Assembly: GCF_002008315.2 (NCBI RefSeq)
Contig: NZ_MVDG02000001.1
Coordinates: 2,108,001-2,172,000, forward strand
Length of the DNA stretch: 64,000 bases
Origin: Arthrobacter sp. KBS0703
Lineage (GTDB): Bacteria; Actinomycetota; Actinomycetes; Actinomycetales; Micrococcaceae
Direction of reading: 5' to 3'
Shown here: one piece after another, positions 8,388 to 17,523 of the stretch
Position numbering within the stretch: the first letter of the stretch is position 1
Layout of the letters: each line of letters opens with the position of its first letter
The notes under the pieces: model-generated
The model's input: the letters and a program-made list of their open reading frames with translations, nothing else
Told to the model about the DNA's origin: nothing
The model's database searches: none
Position numbers and translations under genes: made by a program

Positions 8388-10175
8388 TCATATCGATTGG
8401 CGGTAGCCGAAGAATTCGTGGTCTTCGTTGTACCCTCCAAAGCCGCCGCCGAGGTGCTCGAAATTTTCCACAAATTCAATTCCTTTGATCCACTTGACCA
8501 TTTTGAAACCCAGCTGGGTTTCGTTGCGGAGCCTCAGCGGGGCGCCGTGTCCAAAGGAAAGCGGCTTTCCGTTCATATCGTAGGCAAGCATGGTCAGTTC
8601 GTAACTCATCTGTTCGAGCGGGTGCGCGTCGTAGTAGATGCCTTTCTCGGGCCCGTCACCGAGGGAGTAGAACACCACCCATTTCGCCTCGGGCTTGGGC
8701 TGAACGAGATCGAGAATGGTTTGCATGGAGACCCCACCCCATTTGGCTATCCCCGACCATCCCTGAATACAGAAGTGTTGGGTGATCTGCTCACGGTAGG
8801 GCATGGCGCGCAGCTGCAACAGGTCCAGCTCAACGGGGTTGGCCACCAAGCCGTCGATTTTCAGCCGGTAATCGGCGAAGTTTCCCTCGAAGAGGGCCTT
8901 GTACTCGTCGGAGTCCGGGTACTGGCCGTTGTGCCAGAAGTAGGGGGATATGTCCTTCTCGCTGTATTGCCCGGGCCTGGAGTCAACGTGTTCGAACAAA
9001 CGCTGCGCCGGTCCAGTCAATGCATACCCGACACGTTGGATCACACGCGGACGGCGGATGGTAAGGGGCGTCGCGGCAACCCAACCGGTGACAACCACCG
9101 CCATAGACAGGACGAAGATCCAAAAGCCTGTCCAGGAGTTGTCGGCGCGGCCGGCAAACATGTGGTTGAGATTGTTCAGGGCTCCGGTGGTGGAGACGAA
9201 GGTAACGTGGATGACGATGAAGAGCAGGAACCACACCAGCACCAGGAAGTGGACCGACCGGGCGGCCTGGATGCTGAGCACGGTGCTGATCCGCCGGAAC
9301 CGGGTCGAAAGTGCCGGAGACATGCCGAGCCCGGTGATAAGGGCCAGGGGTGCGGCGATGAAGACGGTTATGCAATAGGAAAGCAGTTGCAGGCTGTTGT
9401 AGTTGGTCCACCCGCTCTCGGCCGGCCAGTCCATGGACAGGTACTGGATGGCCACCGACAGTGCATTGGGGAACACGTCCCAATGCACTGGCACCAGTCG
9501 CATCCATTGCCCTGTTGTGAACAAGAGTATGTAGAAGACAATGCCGTTCGCTAGCCAAAGCGTGTCGACTCCCAGATGCCACCACCGGGCGAGCCCGATC
9601 GAATGTCGAAGTCCAGGAATCCCGAACTGGCCGGGAAGACTGATGGAGTCTTTTTTCGCTGTCCACAACGGGTCAGCAGGAACGGGCTTTTGGGCTCGAA
9701 ACCAGTCCCTGCCCGGAGTACTGTGACGGGTCCAGTACAGCCGGGGGTGGTCCGTGAAAATCTGAGCCCCTGAACGAATGATGAACATCATGAAGAACAG
9801 GTTCAGAAAATGCTGCCACCCCAGCCACGCAGGAAGCCCCAACGGCGCGTCCGAAGGGAGATCTGACATTCCCGGGAATTGGCGCATGAACGACTGGACG
9901 TCCGGCAGCTCACGCAGCCCTTTCGCTACCGCGACGGCAGCAATCAGGAGCACGAAGCCGAGCGGGAGCATCCACAGCAGATTGAACCATTTCTTCCCCA
10001 CCCGCACCCGTGGGGCTATGCCGCGGTCCTGCGGGATCGTGCCCGCAAACGTGGCAGGATCGACGGCGTCGAGGCCTTCGACCAGTTCATCCCTATAGCT
10101 TTTCACCACCTCCGGGGTCACGGCCGACTGGGCAGGTGCCGGAAGGTCGGATTTTTCCGGCGAATCAGGGCTCAT
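8388..10175 (-). CDS. Membrane cytochrome b561 / molybdopterin-dependent oxidoreductase fusion
   Basis: A 595-residue fusion. Roughly residues 55-380 form a multi-span cytochrome b561-like module with about six hydrophobic segments and histidines suited to heme (GWQHFLNLFFMMF, RWWHLGVDTLW, ARSVHFLVLVWF). From about residue 425 follows a sulfite-oxidase-fold molybdopterin domain. Its HFCIQGWSG, near residue 469, supplies the Mo-ligating cysteine. No signal peptide is obvious. The architecture suggests electron transfer between an active site and the quinone pool, like YedYZ (MsrPQ) but on one chain and with the membrane part first. The substrate is unknown. ATG 10175 is the best start in frame. 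It is divergent from a DUF1003 gene. Confidence 0.85.
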   Translation of the reverse strand: MSPDSPEKSDLPAPAQSAVTPEVVKSYRDELVEGLDAVDPATFAGTIPQDRGIAPRVRVGKKWFNLLWMLPLGFVLLIAAVAVAKGLRELPDVQSFMRQFPGMSDLPSDAPLGLPAWLGWQHFLNLFFMMFIIRSGAQIFTDHPRLYWTRHSTPGRDWFRAQKPVPADPLWTAKKDSISLPGQFGIPGLRHSIGLARWWHLGVDTLWLANGIVFYILLFTTGQWMRLVPVHWDVFPNALSVAIQYLSMDWPAESGWTNYNSLQLLSYCITVFIAAPLALITGLGMSPALSTRFRRISTVLSIQAARSVHFLVLVWFLLFIVIHVTFVSTTGALNNLNHMFAGRADNSWTGFWIFVLSMAVVVTGWVAATPLTIRRPRVIQRVGYALTGPAQRLFEHVDSRPGQYSEKDISPYFWHNGQYPDSDEYKALFEGNFADYRLKIDGLVANPVELDLLQLRAMPYREQITQHFCIQGWSGIAKWGGVSMQTILDLVQPKPEAKWVVFYSLGDGPEKGIYYDAHPLEQMSYELTMLAYDMNGKPLSFGHGAPLRLRNETQLGFKMVKWIKGIEFVENFEHLGGGFGGYNEDHEFFGYRQSI

Positions 10176-10230
10176 AGTGCAGGCTAACAGAACCTCAGCG
10201 CCGCCCCGTCCGATCCGGCTAAGGTAGAGA

Positions 10231-10668
10231 ATGACCGACGAACCGAACACCTGGCACGAAAGACACAAGGCTTCCCTCACCCGCGGGCAGCGGGCGGCGG
10301 ACCTTATGCGCAACGGGATGGGCAGCTGGCCGTTCGTGGGAGGCTTCATCGGCTTTATGCTGGTCTGGGCGGCCGTAAACACGTGGGCACTGGCATCCCG
10401 CGCCTGGGATCCATACCCCTACATCCTTCTCAACCTCTTTCTGTCCATGCTGGCAGGTCTGCAGGGGGCAATTCTGCTCATCGCAGCCAAACGCCAGGAC
10501 GCAATCGCCGGAGTCATGGCCCAGCATGACTACGCCACGAACCTCAAATCCAAGGAAGAGATCGAACGTCTGATGGACGTCAACCGGCAACAGCTGGAGA
10601 TCCTCCGCGAACTGCAGCAACTCGCAGGACACGGACACCATGACGTGGGCGCAACCACCGGGGCCTGA
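10231..10668 (+). CDS. DUF1003 membrane protein
   Basis: A 145-residue protein with two hydrophobic segments separated by a short loop (WPFVGGFIGFMLVWAAVNTW and the family hallmark DPYPYILLNLFLSMLAGLQG). A C-terminal amphipathic, coiled-coil-like helix follows (KSKEEIERLMDVNRQQLEIL). This is the DUF1003 pattern; the function of the family is not established. It starts at ATG 10231, divergent from the oxidoreductase with only 55 bp between. Confidence 0.85.
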   Translation: MTDEPNTWHERHKASLTRGQRAADLMRNGMGSWPFVGGFIGFMLVWAAVNTWALASRAWDPYPYILLNLFLSMLAGLQGAILLIAAKRQDAIAGVMAQHDYATNLKSKEEIERLMDVNRQQLEILRELQQLAGHGHHDVGATTGA

Positions 10669-10790
10669 AACGCGGCCGGCGCGCTTGTACTCCTCACGAA
10701 TAACCCGACCGGACGCCAACAGCACCCTATCCGATTCCCCTTGGGACACGGTGAACATTGGCAGGCTTCTCGGCACACGAGGACGCGCAG

Positions 10791-12344
10791 CTACGGGCCT
10801 GCGAGGACACCGTTCCGCAGCTCCACCAGCCGGTGCGAGTGTGCCCGGGCGAAGGCGATGTCATGCGTCACAAGGACGACGGCGGCGCCGCGGCCGGCCG
10901 CCGCTGCCATGGCGCCGGACAGTCGCCGGGCGTCCAGTGCGACCGTAGGTTCGTCCAGGGCCAGCACGTCAGGCTCGCGCGCCAGGACGGTGGCCAGTGC
11001 CAGCATCCGCTGGCCCGAGCCGGATAGCTCGTGCGGATGGGCGCTGCCGGCAGCGCCCAGTCCCGCCGACGCCAACGCGTCACCGGCGCGGGCGGCGGCC
11101 TCGTCACCGAACATGCGGTCCAGGCCGAACATCACCTCGCGGAGGACGGTCCGTTCGAACAGCTGGTCGTGGGGGTGCTGGAACAGCAGCCCGAGCCGCT
11201 GGGCGACGATGCCCGTCGGGACCCCGGCAATGCCCTCGCCGCCAATGCGGACCTCCCCGTGGAGCGGCCTGAGCTGCCCGTTGAGCATCCGCAGCAGCGT
11301 CGACTTCCCCGCACCGTTCGGCCCCGTCACGGCCACGATTTCCCCGGGCCACACGGCCAGGTCCACGTTCTCGAGCAGGAGCGGCCGGCCGGAGTTTTTC
11401 GCGCCGAACCCGAACGATACGCCGTCCAGTTCCACCGCCGGCACATCGGCGGGTGCCGGGCGCGTCCCGGGCCGGGACGGGGCTGACAGCTGCGCCTGAA
11501 CCAAGCCCGGCCCCTGATCCGGGTACTGTCCTGACCGCTCGCTAACGACTACTCCGGATCTGGCCGGCTCCTCGCCGGCAAGGAGCCGGTCCGGCGGTCC
11601 GGCCGCCGTCGCGATCCCGTCCTCCAGCACGAGCCAGTGTTCGGCCGAGCGCGTCAGCGGGTCCGCGCTCTGGCTCAGGACCACGACAGCGGTCCCCCGG
11701 GCCAGTTCCGCGGTCACCAGCTCCGTGACGGTCCGGGTTCCGTCCGCGTCCAGGGACGCCAGCGGCTCATCGAGGATCAGGACGGCGGGGTCAGCCACAA
11801 TGGCGCAGCCCACGGCCAGGCGCCGCAGTTCTCCCCCGGACAGCGTCGCGGGGTCGCGCTTGAGGAGGCCGGCGAGGCCGGTCCGGCGGGTTGCCTCGGC
11901 GACGATCCGGACCATCTCGGCGCGCTCGGTCCCGCGGTTTTCCAGTCCGAAGGCAAGTTCCTCTTCCACGGTGGCCCGGACCGCAGACAGCATGGCGGCC
12001 GGGTCCTGCGGCACGTATCCCACATGCTCGGCCCAGGCGGCGGGATCGAGCTGCGGGTCACTGTCCGCTCCGGAAAAGACCAGCGGCCGCCAGGCCTCCT
12101 GATCTCCCCCGGGTTCCAGCTGCAGCCGCCCCTTCAGCGTCCCGTCACGGCCGCCGGCCAGCCAGCCCCCGAGCAGCCTCCCCAGGGTGGATTTTCCGCT
12201 GCCGGAACCGCCCAGCACCGCCGTCAGCGAGCCCGGGGCCGCCACCATGTCCACTCCCTGCAGAGCGGGACGGGAGTCGCCGTGGAACGTGAAGGATTCT
12301 ATGACCGCCCGGAGGGTGACCGCGGCTGGTCCGTGCCCGTTCAT
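10791..12344 (-). CDS. ECF transporter ATPase, two ABC domains fused (EcfA1-EcfA2)
   Basis: A 517-residue protein made of two ATP-binding cassettes. The first has Walker A GGSGSGKST, signature LSGGELRRLAVG and Walker B AVLILDEPLASLD. The second has GPNGAGKST, the altered signature LSGSGQRMLALA and VLALDEPTVALD. Fused ATPases of this kind (as in YkoD) power energy-coupling-factor importers of vitamins or nucleobase-like compounds. It overlaps the EcfT gene by four bases, and the S component lies just upstream, so the three genes encode one complete transporter. Confidence 0.9.
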   Translation of the reverse strand: MNGHGPAAVTLRAVIESFTFHGDSRPALQGVDMVAAPGSLTAVLGGSGSGKSTLGRLLGGWLAGGRDGTLKGRLQLEPGGDQEAWRPLVFSGADSDPQLDPAAWAEHVGYVPQDPAAMLSAVRATVEEELAFGLENRGTERAEMVRIVAEATRRTGLAGLLKRDPATLSGGELRRLAVGCAIVADPAVLILDEPLASLDADGTRTVTELVTAELARGTAVVVLSQSADPLTRSAEHWLVLEDGIATAAGPPDRLLAGEEPARSGVVVSERSGQYPDQGPGLVQAQLSAPSRPGTRPAPADVPAVELDGVSFGFGAKNSGRPLLLENVDLAVWPGEIVAVTGPNGAGKSTLLRMLNGQLRPLHGEVRIGGEGIAGVPTGIVAQRLGLLFQHPHDQLFERTVLREVMFGLDRMFGDEAAARAGDALASAGLGAAGSAHPHELSGSGQRMLALATVLAREPDVLALDEPTVALDARRLSGAMAAAAGRGAAVVLVTHDIAFARAHSHRLVELRNGVLAGP

Positions 12345-13099
12345 GCCTGGCCGCCCCCAGACAGGGATGCTGCAATGCGCACTGCCACTGCAGCCGCGGC
12401 CAGCAGGGCAGCGAGAATACGGAAGCCCCGCTGGGCCGGCGAATCATGGACCTGCGTGTAGGAGGTCCGGGGGCCGGGGCGCCGAAACCCCCGCGCATCG
12501 AGAGCCTGGGCCCGGATGCCGGCGTCGTGGACGAGCCCCAGCACCAGCGGAACCATCTGCAGCCGCGCCGCCCCGAGGCGGCTTCCGAGGCCCTTCTCCA
12601 CCACCAGGCCCCGCGATTCCTGCGCCTGGCGGACCTTCTCGAGCCGCGCGGCAATGATGGGGGCGAGCATCAGCGTGGACGCCAGCACGTAGCCGAACTG
12701 CGGCGGAAGGCGGAGTGCGGCCAGGGAGGAGACCAGTTCCGGCACCCGGACACTGAACGAAAACAGCAGCAGGACCACGACGAATGCAGCGGTGCGCAGC
12801 CCCATGTCCACAGCGAATCCCAGTCCTTCCGTGGTGATCCGCGCAGGTCCCCAACTAGCGAGCACGGTGCGGCCCTCGGGGAAGAACAGTCCGTGCATCA
12901 CCAGCAGCGACAGCCAGAACGGCGCCAGGATGACCCCGGCGGCGAGGAGGACGCGGCGCGCGGTGCCGGTGACGGCGGCCAGCAGCACCGCACTTGCCGC
13001 GAAGGTGAGGGAAACCGCCCAGCTGGACGCCGCCGTCGTGATCACCAGGACGGCCGCGGCCGCCGTCAGGGTGGTGAGCGGGTTGAGGCGGGACGCCAC
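12341..13099 (-). CDS. ecfT: ECF transporter transmembrane component EcfT
   Basis: A 252-residue membrane protein of the CbiQ/EcfT type. It has several hydrophobic segments at the N-terminus (LTTLTAAAAVLVITTAASS) and, in the C-terminal half, the cytoplasmic coupling helices with their A-R-G-like motifs (QESRGL and ALDARGF) that dock onto the ATPases. It lies 2 bp after the S component and overlaps the ATPase gene by four bases (ATGA), giving the order S-T-A. Confidence 0.88.
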   Translation of the reverse strand: MASRLNPLTTLTAAAAVLVITTAASSWAVSLTFAASAVLLAAVTGTARRVLLAAGVILAPFWLSLLVMHGLFFPEGRTVLASWGPARITTEGLGFAVDMGLRTAAFVVVLLLFSFSVRVPELVSSLAALRLPPQFGYVLASTLMLAPIIAARLEKVRQAQESRGLVVEKGLGSRLGAARLQMVPLVLGLVHDAGIRAQALDARGFRRPGPRTSYTQVHDSPAQRGFRILAALLAAAAVAVRIAASLSGGGQA

Positions 13100-13101
13100 G
13101 G

Positions 13102-13923
13102 TCAGGCGTTCGGCTTGGCCGGCTCCTTGCCTGCGAGGACGTTGTGGCGGCGGACGAACGGGAACTGGAACGTGGTGCGGCGAGGCAGTGCGTAGACCAG
13201 CAACGCCGCGATGGCGAAGACGATGGCCTTGTCCATGGGGTCCGAGATCAGGGCCTGCTTGGTGATGGCGGCCAGCAGCGTGTCACCCATCGCCCGGAAC
13301 GCACTGACGATCGCGCCGGTCCCGGCTCCGGAGGTTCCACCGAACACGAAGGCAGCGATGGGAGCCGAGACGACGCCGGCGACAATCCCGGTGACGAATC
13401 CGGCAACAGGGGCGAGGTAGAAGCGCCGGAACAGCCCGTAGCGGGCAGCGGTGCCCGCGAGGAAGCCGATGAGCGCCGCGCCTGCCGCGAAGGGCAGGAC
13501 GGTGGGGTTGATGAAGGACCACACGATGCTGCTCAGCGCGCCGGTGGCGGCACCCGCCGCGGGGCCCGCAAGGACGGCGATCAGCACGGTGCCGATGGCA
13601 TCGAGGTAGAAGGGCAGGCCGCTGCTGCCCATGAGCTGCCCGAGCACGATGTTCAGGACCAGCGCGACGGGCATCAGCACCACCGTGGAGGTGGGGAGGG
13701 TGGGAAGCACGCCCACGATCAGCAGGACCGCGCCGAGCAGGAACCCGCCGAGCGCGACGAGGGCGGAGACGCTGCCGAGCCCGCCGGCGATGTCGGCCGG
13801 CTGGGTGAGCACCAGGTAGATGAACGTGGCTGCGATCGCGGCGGCACCAAGGATTTCCAACAGCCGGCGGTTCCGGCCCGCCTGCTGGCCGGGGGTGGGG
13901 AGGGTGAGGGACGGCTGTGACAT
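13102..13923 (-). CDS. ECF transporter substrate-binding (S) component
   Basis: A 273-residue, highly hydrophobic protein with about six or more membrane spans. It has an ECF S-component-like segment (SSGLPFYLDAIGT) and glycine/alanine-rich helices (GPAAGAATGALSSIVWSF). The S unit decides the substrate. Its sequence alone does not reveal one, but the upstream nucleoside hydrolase on the same strand suggests nucleosides or bases. A thiamine-type substrate, as for YkoEDC, is the alternative, but I see no TPP riboswitch in the 124-bp leader. Confidence 0.78.
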   Translation of the reverse strand: MSQPSLTLPTPGQQAGRNRRLLEILGAAAIAATFIYLVLTQPADIAGGLGSVSALVALGGFLLGAVLLIVGVLPTLPTSTVVLMPVALVLNIVLGQLMGSSGLPFYLDAIGTVLIAVLAGPAAGAATGALSSIVWSFINPTVLPFAAGAALIGFLAGTAARYGLFRRFYLAPVAGFVTGIVAGVVSAPIAAFVFGGTSGAGTGAIVSAFRAMGDTLLAAITKQALISDPMDKAIVFAIAALLVYALPRRTTFQFPFVRRHNVLAGKEPAKPNA

Positions 13924-14047
13924 GGTGGTTCCTTAGGCTGATGACGGCGGGGTCCGCACCCGTGGCGGGATGCTCCGCGTACGCAAAAGTGGGGCGCCTA
14001 TGTCACCTTGGCGCGGCTACCATCCTACCGACTGCCGGAGGTGCCTG

Positions 14048-15097
14048 CTACGGGGAATCCTGGCTGCTGCGGACCGGCAGCGTGCGTGCCAGCGCGCCCA
14101 CGGACGAGATCAGCTCATCGAAGCACTGCCCGGGATCGTTGGAGATGACGATCCGCGCGTTGGCCGGTTCTTTCCAGATGCCGCGGAAGTCGGCCACCGT
14201 GGTGCCGATGAGCCGGGGCGACCCGGTTTCCACGTGGACGGTGGCGGGCCGCGTCCCGTACGGCGTGCGGCCGATTGCGACGGCGGCAGCGAAGGCGTCG
14301 TGCATGTGCGCAACGAATCCCTGGTCGTACAGCCGGTGGAATTCCATGTAGAAGCGGATGGCGTCGGACAGGCAGGCCACGAGCGGATTCCCGGACACGC
14401 TGCGCTGCCCCTCGGGCTGCTCCGGCAGCACGAGCTCCGGTTCGTCCGCGCCTGCGGCCTCGGCCAGGCGCTGCAGGTGCTCCGGGCGCATCTCGATCCG
14501 CTCGGTGGTTTCCAGGGCGCACACCACCGGCAGGCCGTCCTCCGGGAGGCCGCTGTAGGCCGCGAAGACCTCCTGCGCCGCATGCGGGTCCACGGACACG
14601 TTCCATTCCGCCGTGGGCGTGGTGTTGCCCTGGTAGTTGAAGCACCCGCCCATGATGACCAGGCCCTTCAGCAACCTGGGAAGCTCAGGCTCACGGCGCA
14701 GGGCCAGCGCGAAGTTGGTCAGCGGGCCGGTGATCAGCCCGGTGATTTCTCCCGGGTGTTCCCGGACCGTCTCCACCCACACGTCCACGGCGTGCCGCGG
14801 TGATATCTCCTGTGCCGGCTTCGGCAGCTCCGCGTAGCCGATCCCCTGCGGGCCGTGGGTCTCCTCGGTGGTCACCAGGGGGATGTCCAGCGGCACCTCG
14901 GCGCCGAGTGCCACTTCCACGCCGGTGCGGCCGCAGAGTTCCAGAAGTGCCAGGTTGTTCAGGGCCACCTGCCTGGCACCCACGTTGCCGGCCGTGCACG
15001 TGATGGCCCGGATGGCGATCTCGGGCCGGGAGAGCAAGTAGACCAGTGCAAGGGCGTCGTCAATCCCGGTGTCGACGTCCATCAGGACGGACTGCAT
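14048..15097 (-). CDS. Nucleoside hydrolase (IunH/RihA-type)
   Basis: A 349-residue enzyme that hydrolyses the N-glycosidic bond of nucleosides. The calcium-binding motif DVDTGIDDA at residues 7-15 (Asp7, Asp9, Asp13, Asp14) is diagnostic. LITGPLTNFALAL, VIMGGCF and the catalytic/binding stretch NVSVDPHAAQEVF follow. Its start overlaps the aldo/keto reductase stop by one base (TGATG). The downstream ECF genes lie 124 bp away on the same strand, suggesting salvage of imported nucleosides. Confidence 0.92.
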   Translation of the reverse strand: MQSVLMDVDTGIDDALALVYLLSRPEIAIRAITCTAGNVGARQVALNNLALLELCGRTGVEVALGAEVPLDIPLVTTEETHGPQGIGYAELPKPAQEISPRHAVDVWVETVREHPGEITGLITGPLTNFALALRREPELPRLLKGLVIMGGCFNYQGNTTPTAEWNVSVDPHAAQEVFAAYSGLPEDGLPVVCALETTERIEMRPEHLQRLAEAAGADEPELVLPEQPEGQRSVSGNPLVACLSDAIRFYMEFHRLYDQGFVAHMHDAFAAAVAIGRTPYGTRPATVHVETGSPRLIGTTVADFRGIWKEPANARIVISNDPGQCFDELISSVGALARTLPVRSSQDSP

Positions 15098-16074
15098 CAG
15101 AACAGGGCCACCTTGGGTGTCTGCGGGAAGATGGCATCCAGTTCGTCCAATTCGGCCGCGTCCGGCACCCAGGCCACGGCCTCCGCATTCTGGCGGACCT
15201 GCTCGGGCCGCGTGGCGCCGGCTATGACGCTGCCGACGGACGGCTGGGCGGCCAGCCAGGAGAAAGCCACCTGCACTTCGGTGAGGTCCCGGGCAGCCGC
15301 GAACGCACTGAACTGCTCCAGCTGCTGCCAGTCCGCATCCCGTACCAGGCTGGTGCGGGTGTGGCTGAGCCGCGAGCCGGCGGGGGCCTGGTCCGGCGCG
15401 TACTTTCCGGTCAGGAGCCCATTGGCCAGCGGGAAGTACGGCAGGAGGCCGATCCCGTAGGCCTCGGCCGCGGGGGTGACCTCCAGTTCGGCACGCCGGT
15501 CCAGCAGGTTGTAGTGGTTCTGTGACGAGATGAAGCGCGAGCCGCCGCGGGCACGGGCCACGAATTCGGCCTCGGCGATCTGCCAGCCGGCCCGGTTCGA
15601 GTGGCCGATGTACCGCACCTTGCCGCTCGTCACCAGCTCGTCGAGGGCGTCGAGGGTCTCGTCGATGGGGGTCAGCGGGTCCGGGGTGTGGAACTGGTAG
15701 AGGTCGATCCAGTCTGTACCGAGCCGGCGCAGGGAGGCCTCCGCGGCGCGGATGATGTAGCGCCGCGAGCCGCGGGCCCCGAAGTCCTTGCCGTTGCCAC
15801 CCTGCATGTCCATGCCGAACTTGGTGGCCACGATGGCTTCCTCGCGCCTGCTGCCGAGCGCCTTGCCGAGCATGGTCTCGCTGAGTCCCGGCTCGCGGCC
15901 GTAGGTATCGGCGACGTCGAACAGCGTCACGCCGGCGTCAAGGGCGGCATGAACGACGGCGTCTGTCCCCTCCTGCGATTCCGTCACCGTATTGGCCCGG
16001 CCCAGGTTGTTGCAGCCGAGCCCGACCACGGAGACAGTCAATCCGGATTTTCCAAGACGGCGATATTCAGTCAT
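15097..16074 (-). CDS. Aldo/keto reductase
   Basis: A 325-residue NADPH-dependent (beta/alpha)8 reductase. The catalytic tetrad is visible: Asp and Tyr in DVADTYGR, Lys in VATKFG and His in LYQFH. IGHSNRAGWQ and the C-terminal cofactor-binding GATRPEQVRQNAEAV complete the pattern. It is the first gene of a run with the nucleoside hydrolase. TATAGG about 12-17 bp before the ATG could be the -10 element of a near-leaderless promoter. The substrate is unknown; a released sugar is a possibility given the neighbour. Confidence 0.92.
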   Translation of the reverse strand: MTEYRRLGKSGLTVSVVGLGCNNLGRANTVTESQEGTDAVVHAALDAGVTLFDVADTYGREPGLSETMLGKALGSRREEAIVATKFGMDMQGGNGKDFGARGSRRYIIRAAEASLRRLGTDWIDLYQFHTPDPLTPIDETLDALDELVTSGKVRYIGHSNRAGWQIAEAEFVARARGGSRFISSQNHYNLLDRRAELEVTPAAEAYGIGLLPYFPLANGLLTGKYAPDQAPAGSRLSHTRTSLVRDADWQQLEQFSAFAAARDLTEVQVAFSWLAAQPSVGSVIAGATRPEQVRQNAEAVAWVPDAAELDELDAIFPQTPKVALF

Positions 16075-16168
16075 GGAAACACCCTATAACGGCACGGACG
16101 GCCGCCCGTTGGCCGGCGTAAGCTTGCGGCCGCCCTGGCGCCCGCACAGCCCCGTCAGCCCGCGCAGC

Positions 16169-16387
16169 TCAGGCGGATTGGAATTCCAGTCCGTGCTCGT
16201 CGAGGGCGTCCTGAAGCTGCGCCAGGGTCTTGGCGCACATGCCCGGGAGTGCCGCAACCTGGCGCTGCCCCAGCTGCGCCACCTGCTCAAGCGTCTCCAC
16301 CCCGGAGTGGGCGAGAAGCCGGCGCGCAGGCGAGGCGATGCCCCGCGGAAGCGGTGTCCGGCCTGGTTGGACTGACTTCGGTGTCAT
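16169..16387 (-). CDS. Small helix-hairpin-helix-like DNA-binding protein
   Basis: A 72-residue protein. Residues about 17-65 (RGIASPARRLLAHSGVETLE, then QVAALPGMCAKTLAQL) match the helix-hairpin-helix pattern of the RNA polymerase alpha C-terminal domain, GIGKPAxRALxxAGIxTLxxL. AAGGAAGGCAGG ahead of ATG 16387 is a good ribosome site. Such stand-alone domains probably bind DNA or partner proteins; no specific role is known. Confidence 0.7.
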   Translation of the reverse strand: MTPKSVQPGRTPLPRGIASPARRLLAHSGVETLEQVAQLGQRQVAALPGMCAKTLAQLQDALDEHGLEFQSA

Positions 16388-16420
16388 GACGTCCTGCCTT
16401 CCTTGTGCGTGGAACTACTC

Positions 16421-16981
16421 TTAGAGGCTGAAGCTGGCGGCCTGCTTGGGTGAGTGCTTAAGCTTCAACGCCGTCGGGTCGCTGAACGGAGCCGCGCCGA
16501 TGCTCAGCTTGGTGAAATCCAGGTCCTCGCCGCGGATGCAGACCTTGATGGCGGCCACGGCCTTGTTCACATCCGGGCACAGGCAGAAGATATTGAGCTT
16601 GGAGTCGCTGAATTCCGAGCGGTCCACGACACCCAGGCCGCGCCACGCCAGGTGGCTGATCAGGGCGTCCTTGGCCTTTTCCTCAAGGTAGCGGTCCCGG
16701 CTGGTGCCTTCCTTGGTCTTCAGCGCGTACTGCGCGACCACCCAGAACTGCTCCTCCTCCGGAATCTCGGCGTAGCCGTCCTCGGCACACTGCACCGCGA
16801 AGGCGTCCATCAGCCTCTCGGCGGCCTCGGCATCCGGTACGTCCGTCTCCTCGGTCTTGCTCTGGTGCCCCACTACCCCGTGGTTCATGATGAACTGGCT
16901 GTAGTCCTCGTCGAACCAGGCTTCCCTAAACTGGAGGGCCCCTTCTTCATCGCGCTTGTAGACCCGGATAATTCCGCTCAT
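16421..16981 (-). CDS. Hypothetical protein, 186 residues
   Basis: I do not recognise this family. The protein is soluble and acidic, without signal or membrane segments. It has an N-terminal half containing EAWFDEDYSQFIMNHGVVG, which looks like a small alpha/beta unit. It overlaps the preceding DUF402 gene by four bases (ATGA), so it is co-translated with DUF402 and downstream of dxs. Codon use is like its neighbours, so it is very probably real. Confidence 0.75.
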   Translation of the reverse strand: MSGIIRVYKRDEEGALQFREAWFDEDYSQFIMNHGVVGHQSKTEETDVPDAEAAERLMDAFAVQCAEDGYAEIPEEEQFWVVAQYALKTKEGTSRDRYLEEKAKDALISHLAWRGLGVVDRSEFSDSKLNIFCLCPDVNKAVAAIKVCIRGEDLDFTKLSIGAAPFSDPTALKLKHSPKQAASFSL

Positions 16982-17523
16982 GCCCGTCCTTTCCTAAACC
17001 ATTCACGGTCTGTGCCGTCGAACGGTGGCTGTTGTGCCTTTACGGCCTGGTAGAGCTCGTCGGATGCCGACCTGATCCGGTCAACAAGCTGCACGGGGTA
17101 AGCCATCTCAATCCTGTGCTCTGCGAATTCGTCCTCGTCATCGACGAATACGCCGCGATCCGCCGAGCGGATCACGTCAAGGTCCATGTCAATCACGTGG
17201 AATTCCGCCACGCCGGGCCTGACGTTCTTCCATTCATGGGCTGTGGCGAGGTCGACGTAGACGCGGAAATCACCGGGATAGGCGTCGTCATAGAACGTGA
17301 CCACGAATTCACCGGTCCGGGGAACCAGGAGCACCGCGTCTGACGCCGTGTAGAAGGCAGCGCCGGGACGGGCGCAGAATTCGTTGGTGCCCTGGAAAAT
17401 CCACCAGCCGTGCGCGTCCTCGCCGAGGTACCGGCCGGGAACCACCCAGTGTGCCCGGCCGTCCCACTTGCGGTTGCGGGCCACCACCAGGTCGCCCTGC
17501 TTCAGTCCGTGCGGAATCCTCAC
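16978..17523 (-). CDS. DUF402 (FomD/Ntdp-fold) protein
   Basis: A 181-residue protein with the DUF402 signature. The segments [46 protein letters not shown] and [11 protein letters not shown] carry the conserved acidic residues that bind divalent metal in FomD and nucleoside-diphosphatase relatives. It starts at GTG 17523, overlapping the dxs stop by four bases (GTGA), and overlaps the next gene by four. Phosphohydrolase activity is inferred from the family. Its coupling to dxs is notable. Confidence 0.85.
   Translation of the reverse strand: MRIPHGLKQGDLVVARNRKWDGRAHWVVPGRYLGEDAHGWWIFQGTNEFCARPGAAFYTASDAVLLVPRTGEFVVTFYDDAYPGDFRVYVDLATAHEWKNVRPGVAEFHVIDMDLDVIRSADRGVFVDDEDEFAEHRIEMAYPVQLVDRIRSASDELYQAVKAQQPPFDGTDREWFRKGRA

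Noticed and set aside
13924..14047. TPP riboswitch before the ECF S-component gene
   Set aside because: The conserved CTGAGA and ACCTGA-type elements are not visible in the 124-bp leader.
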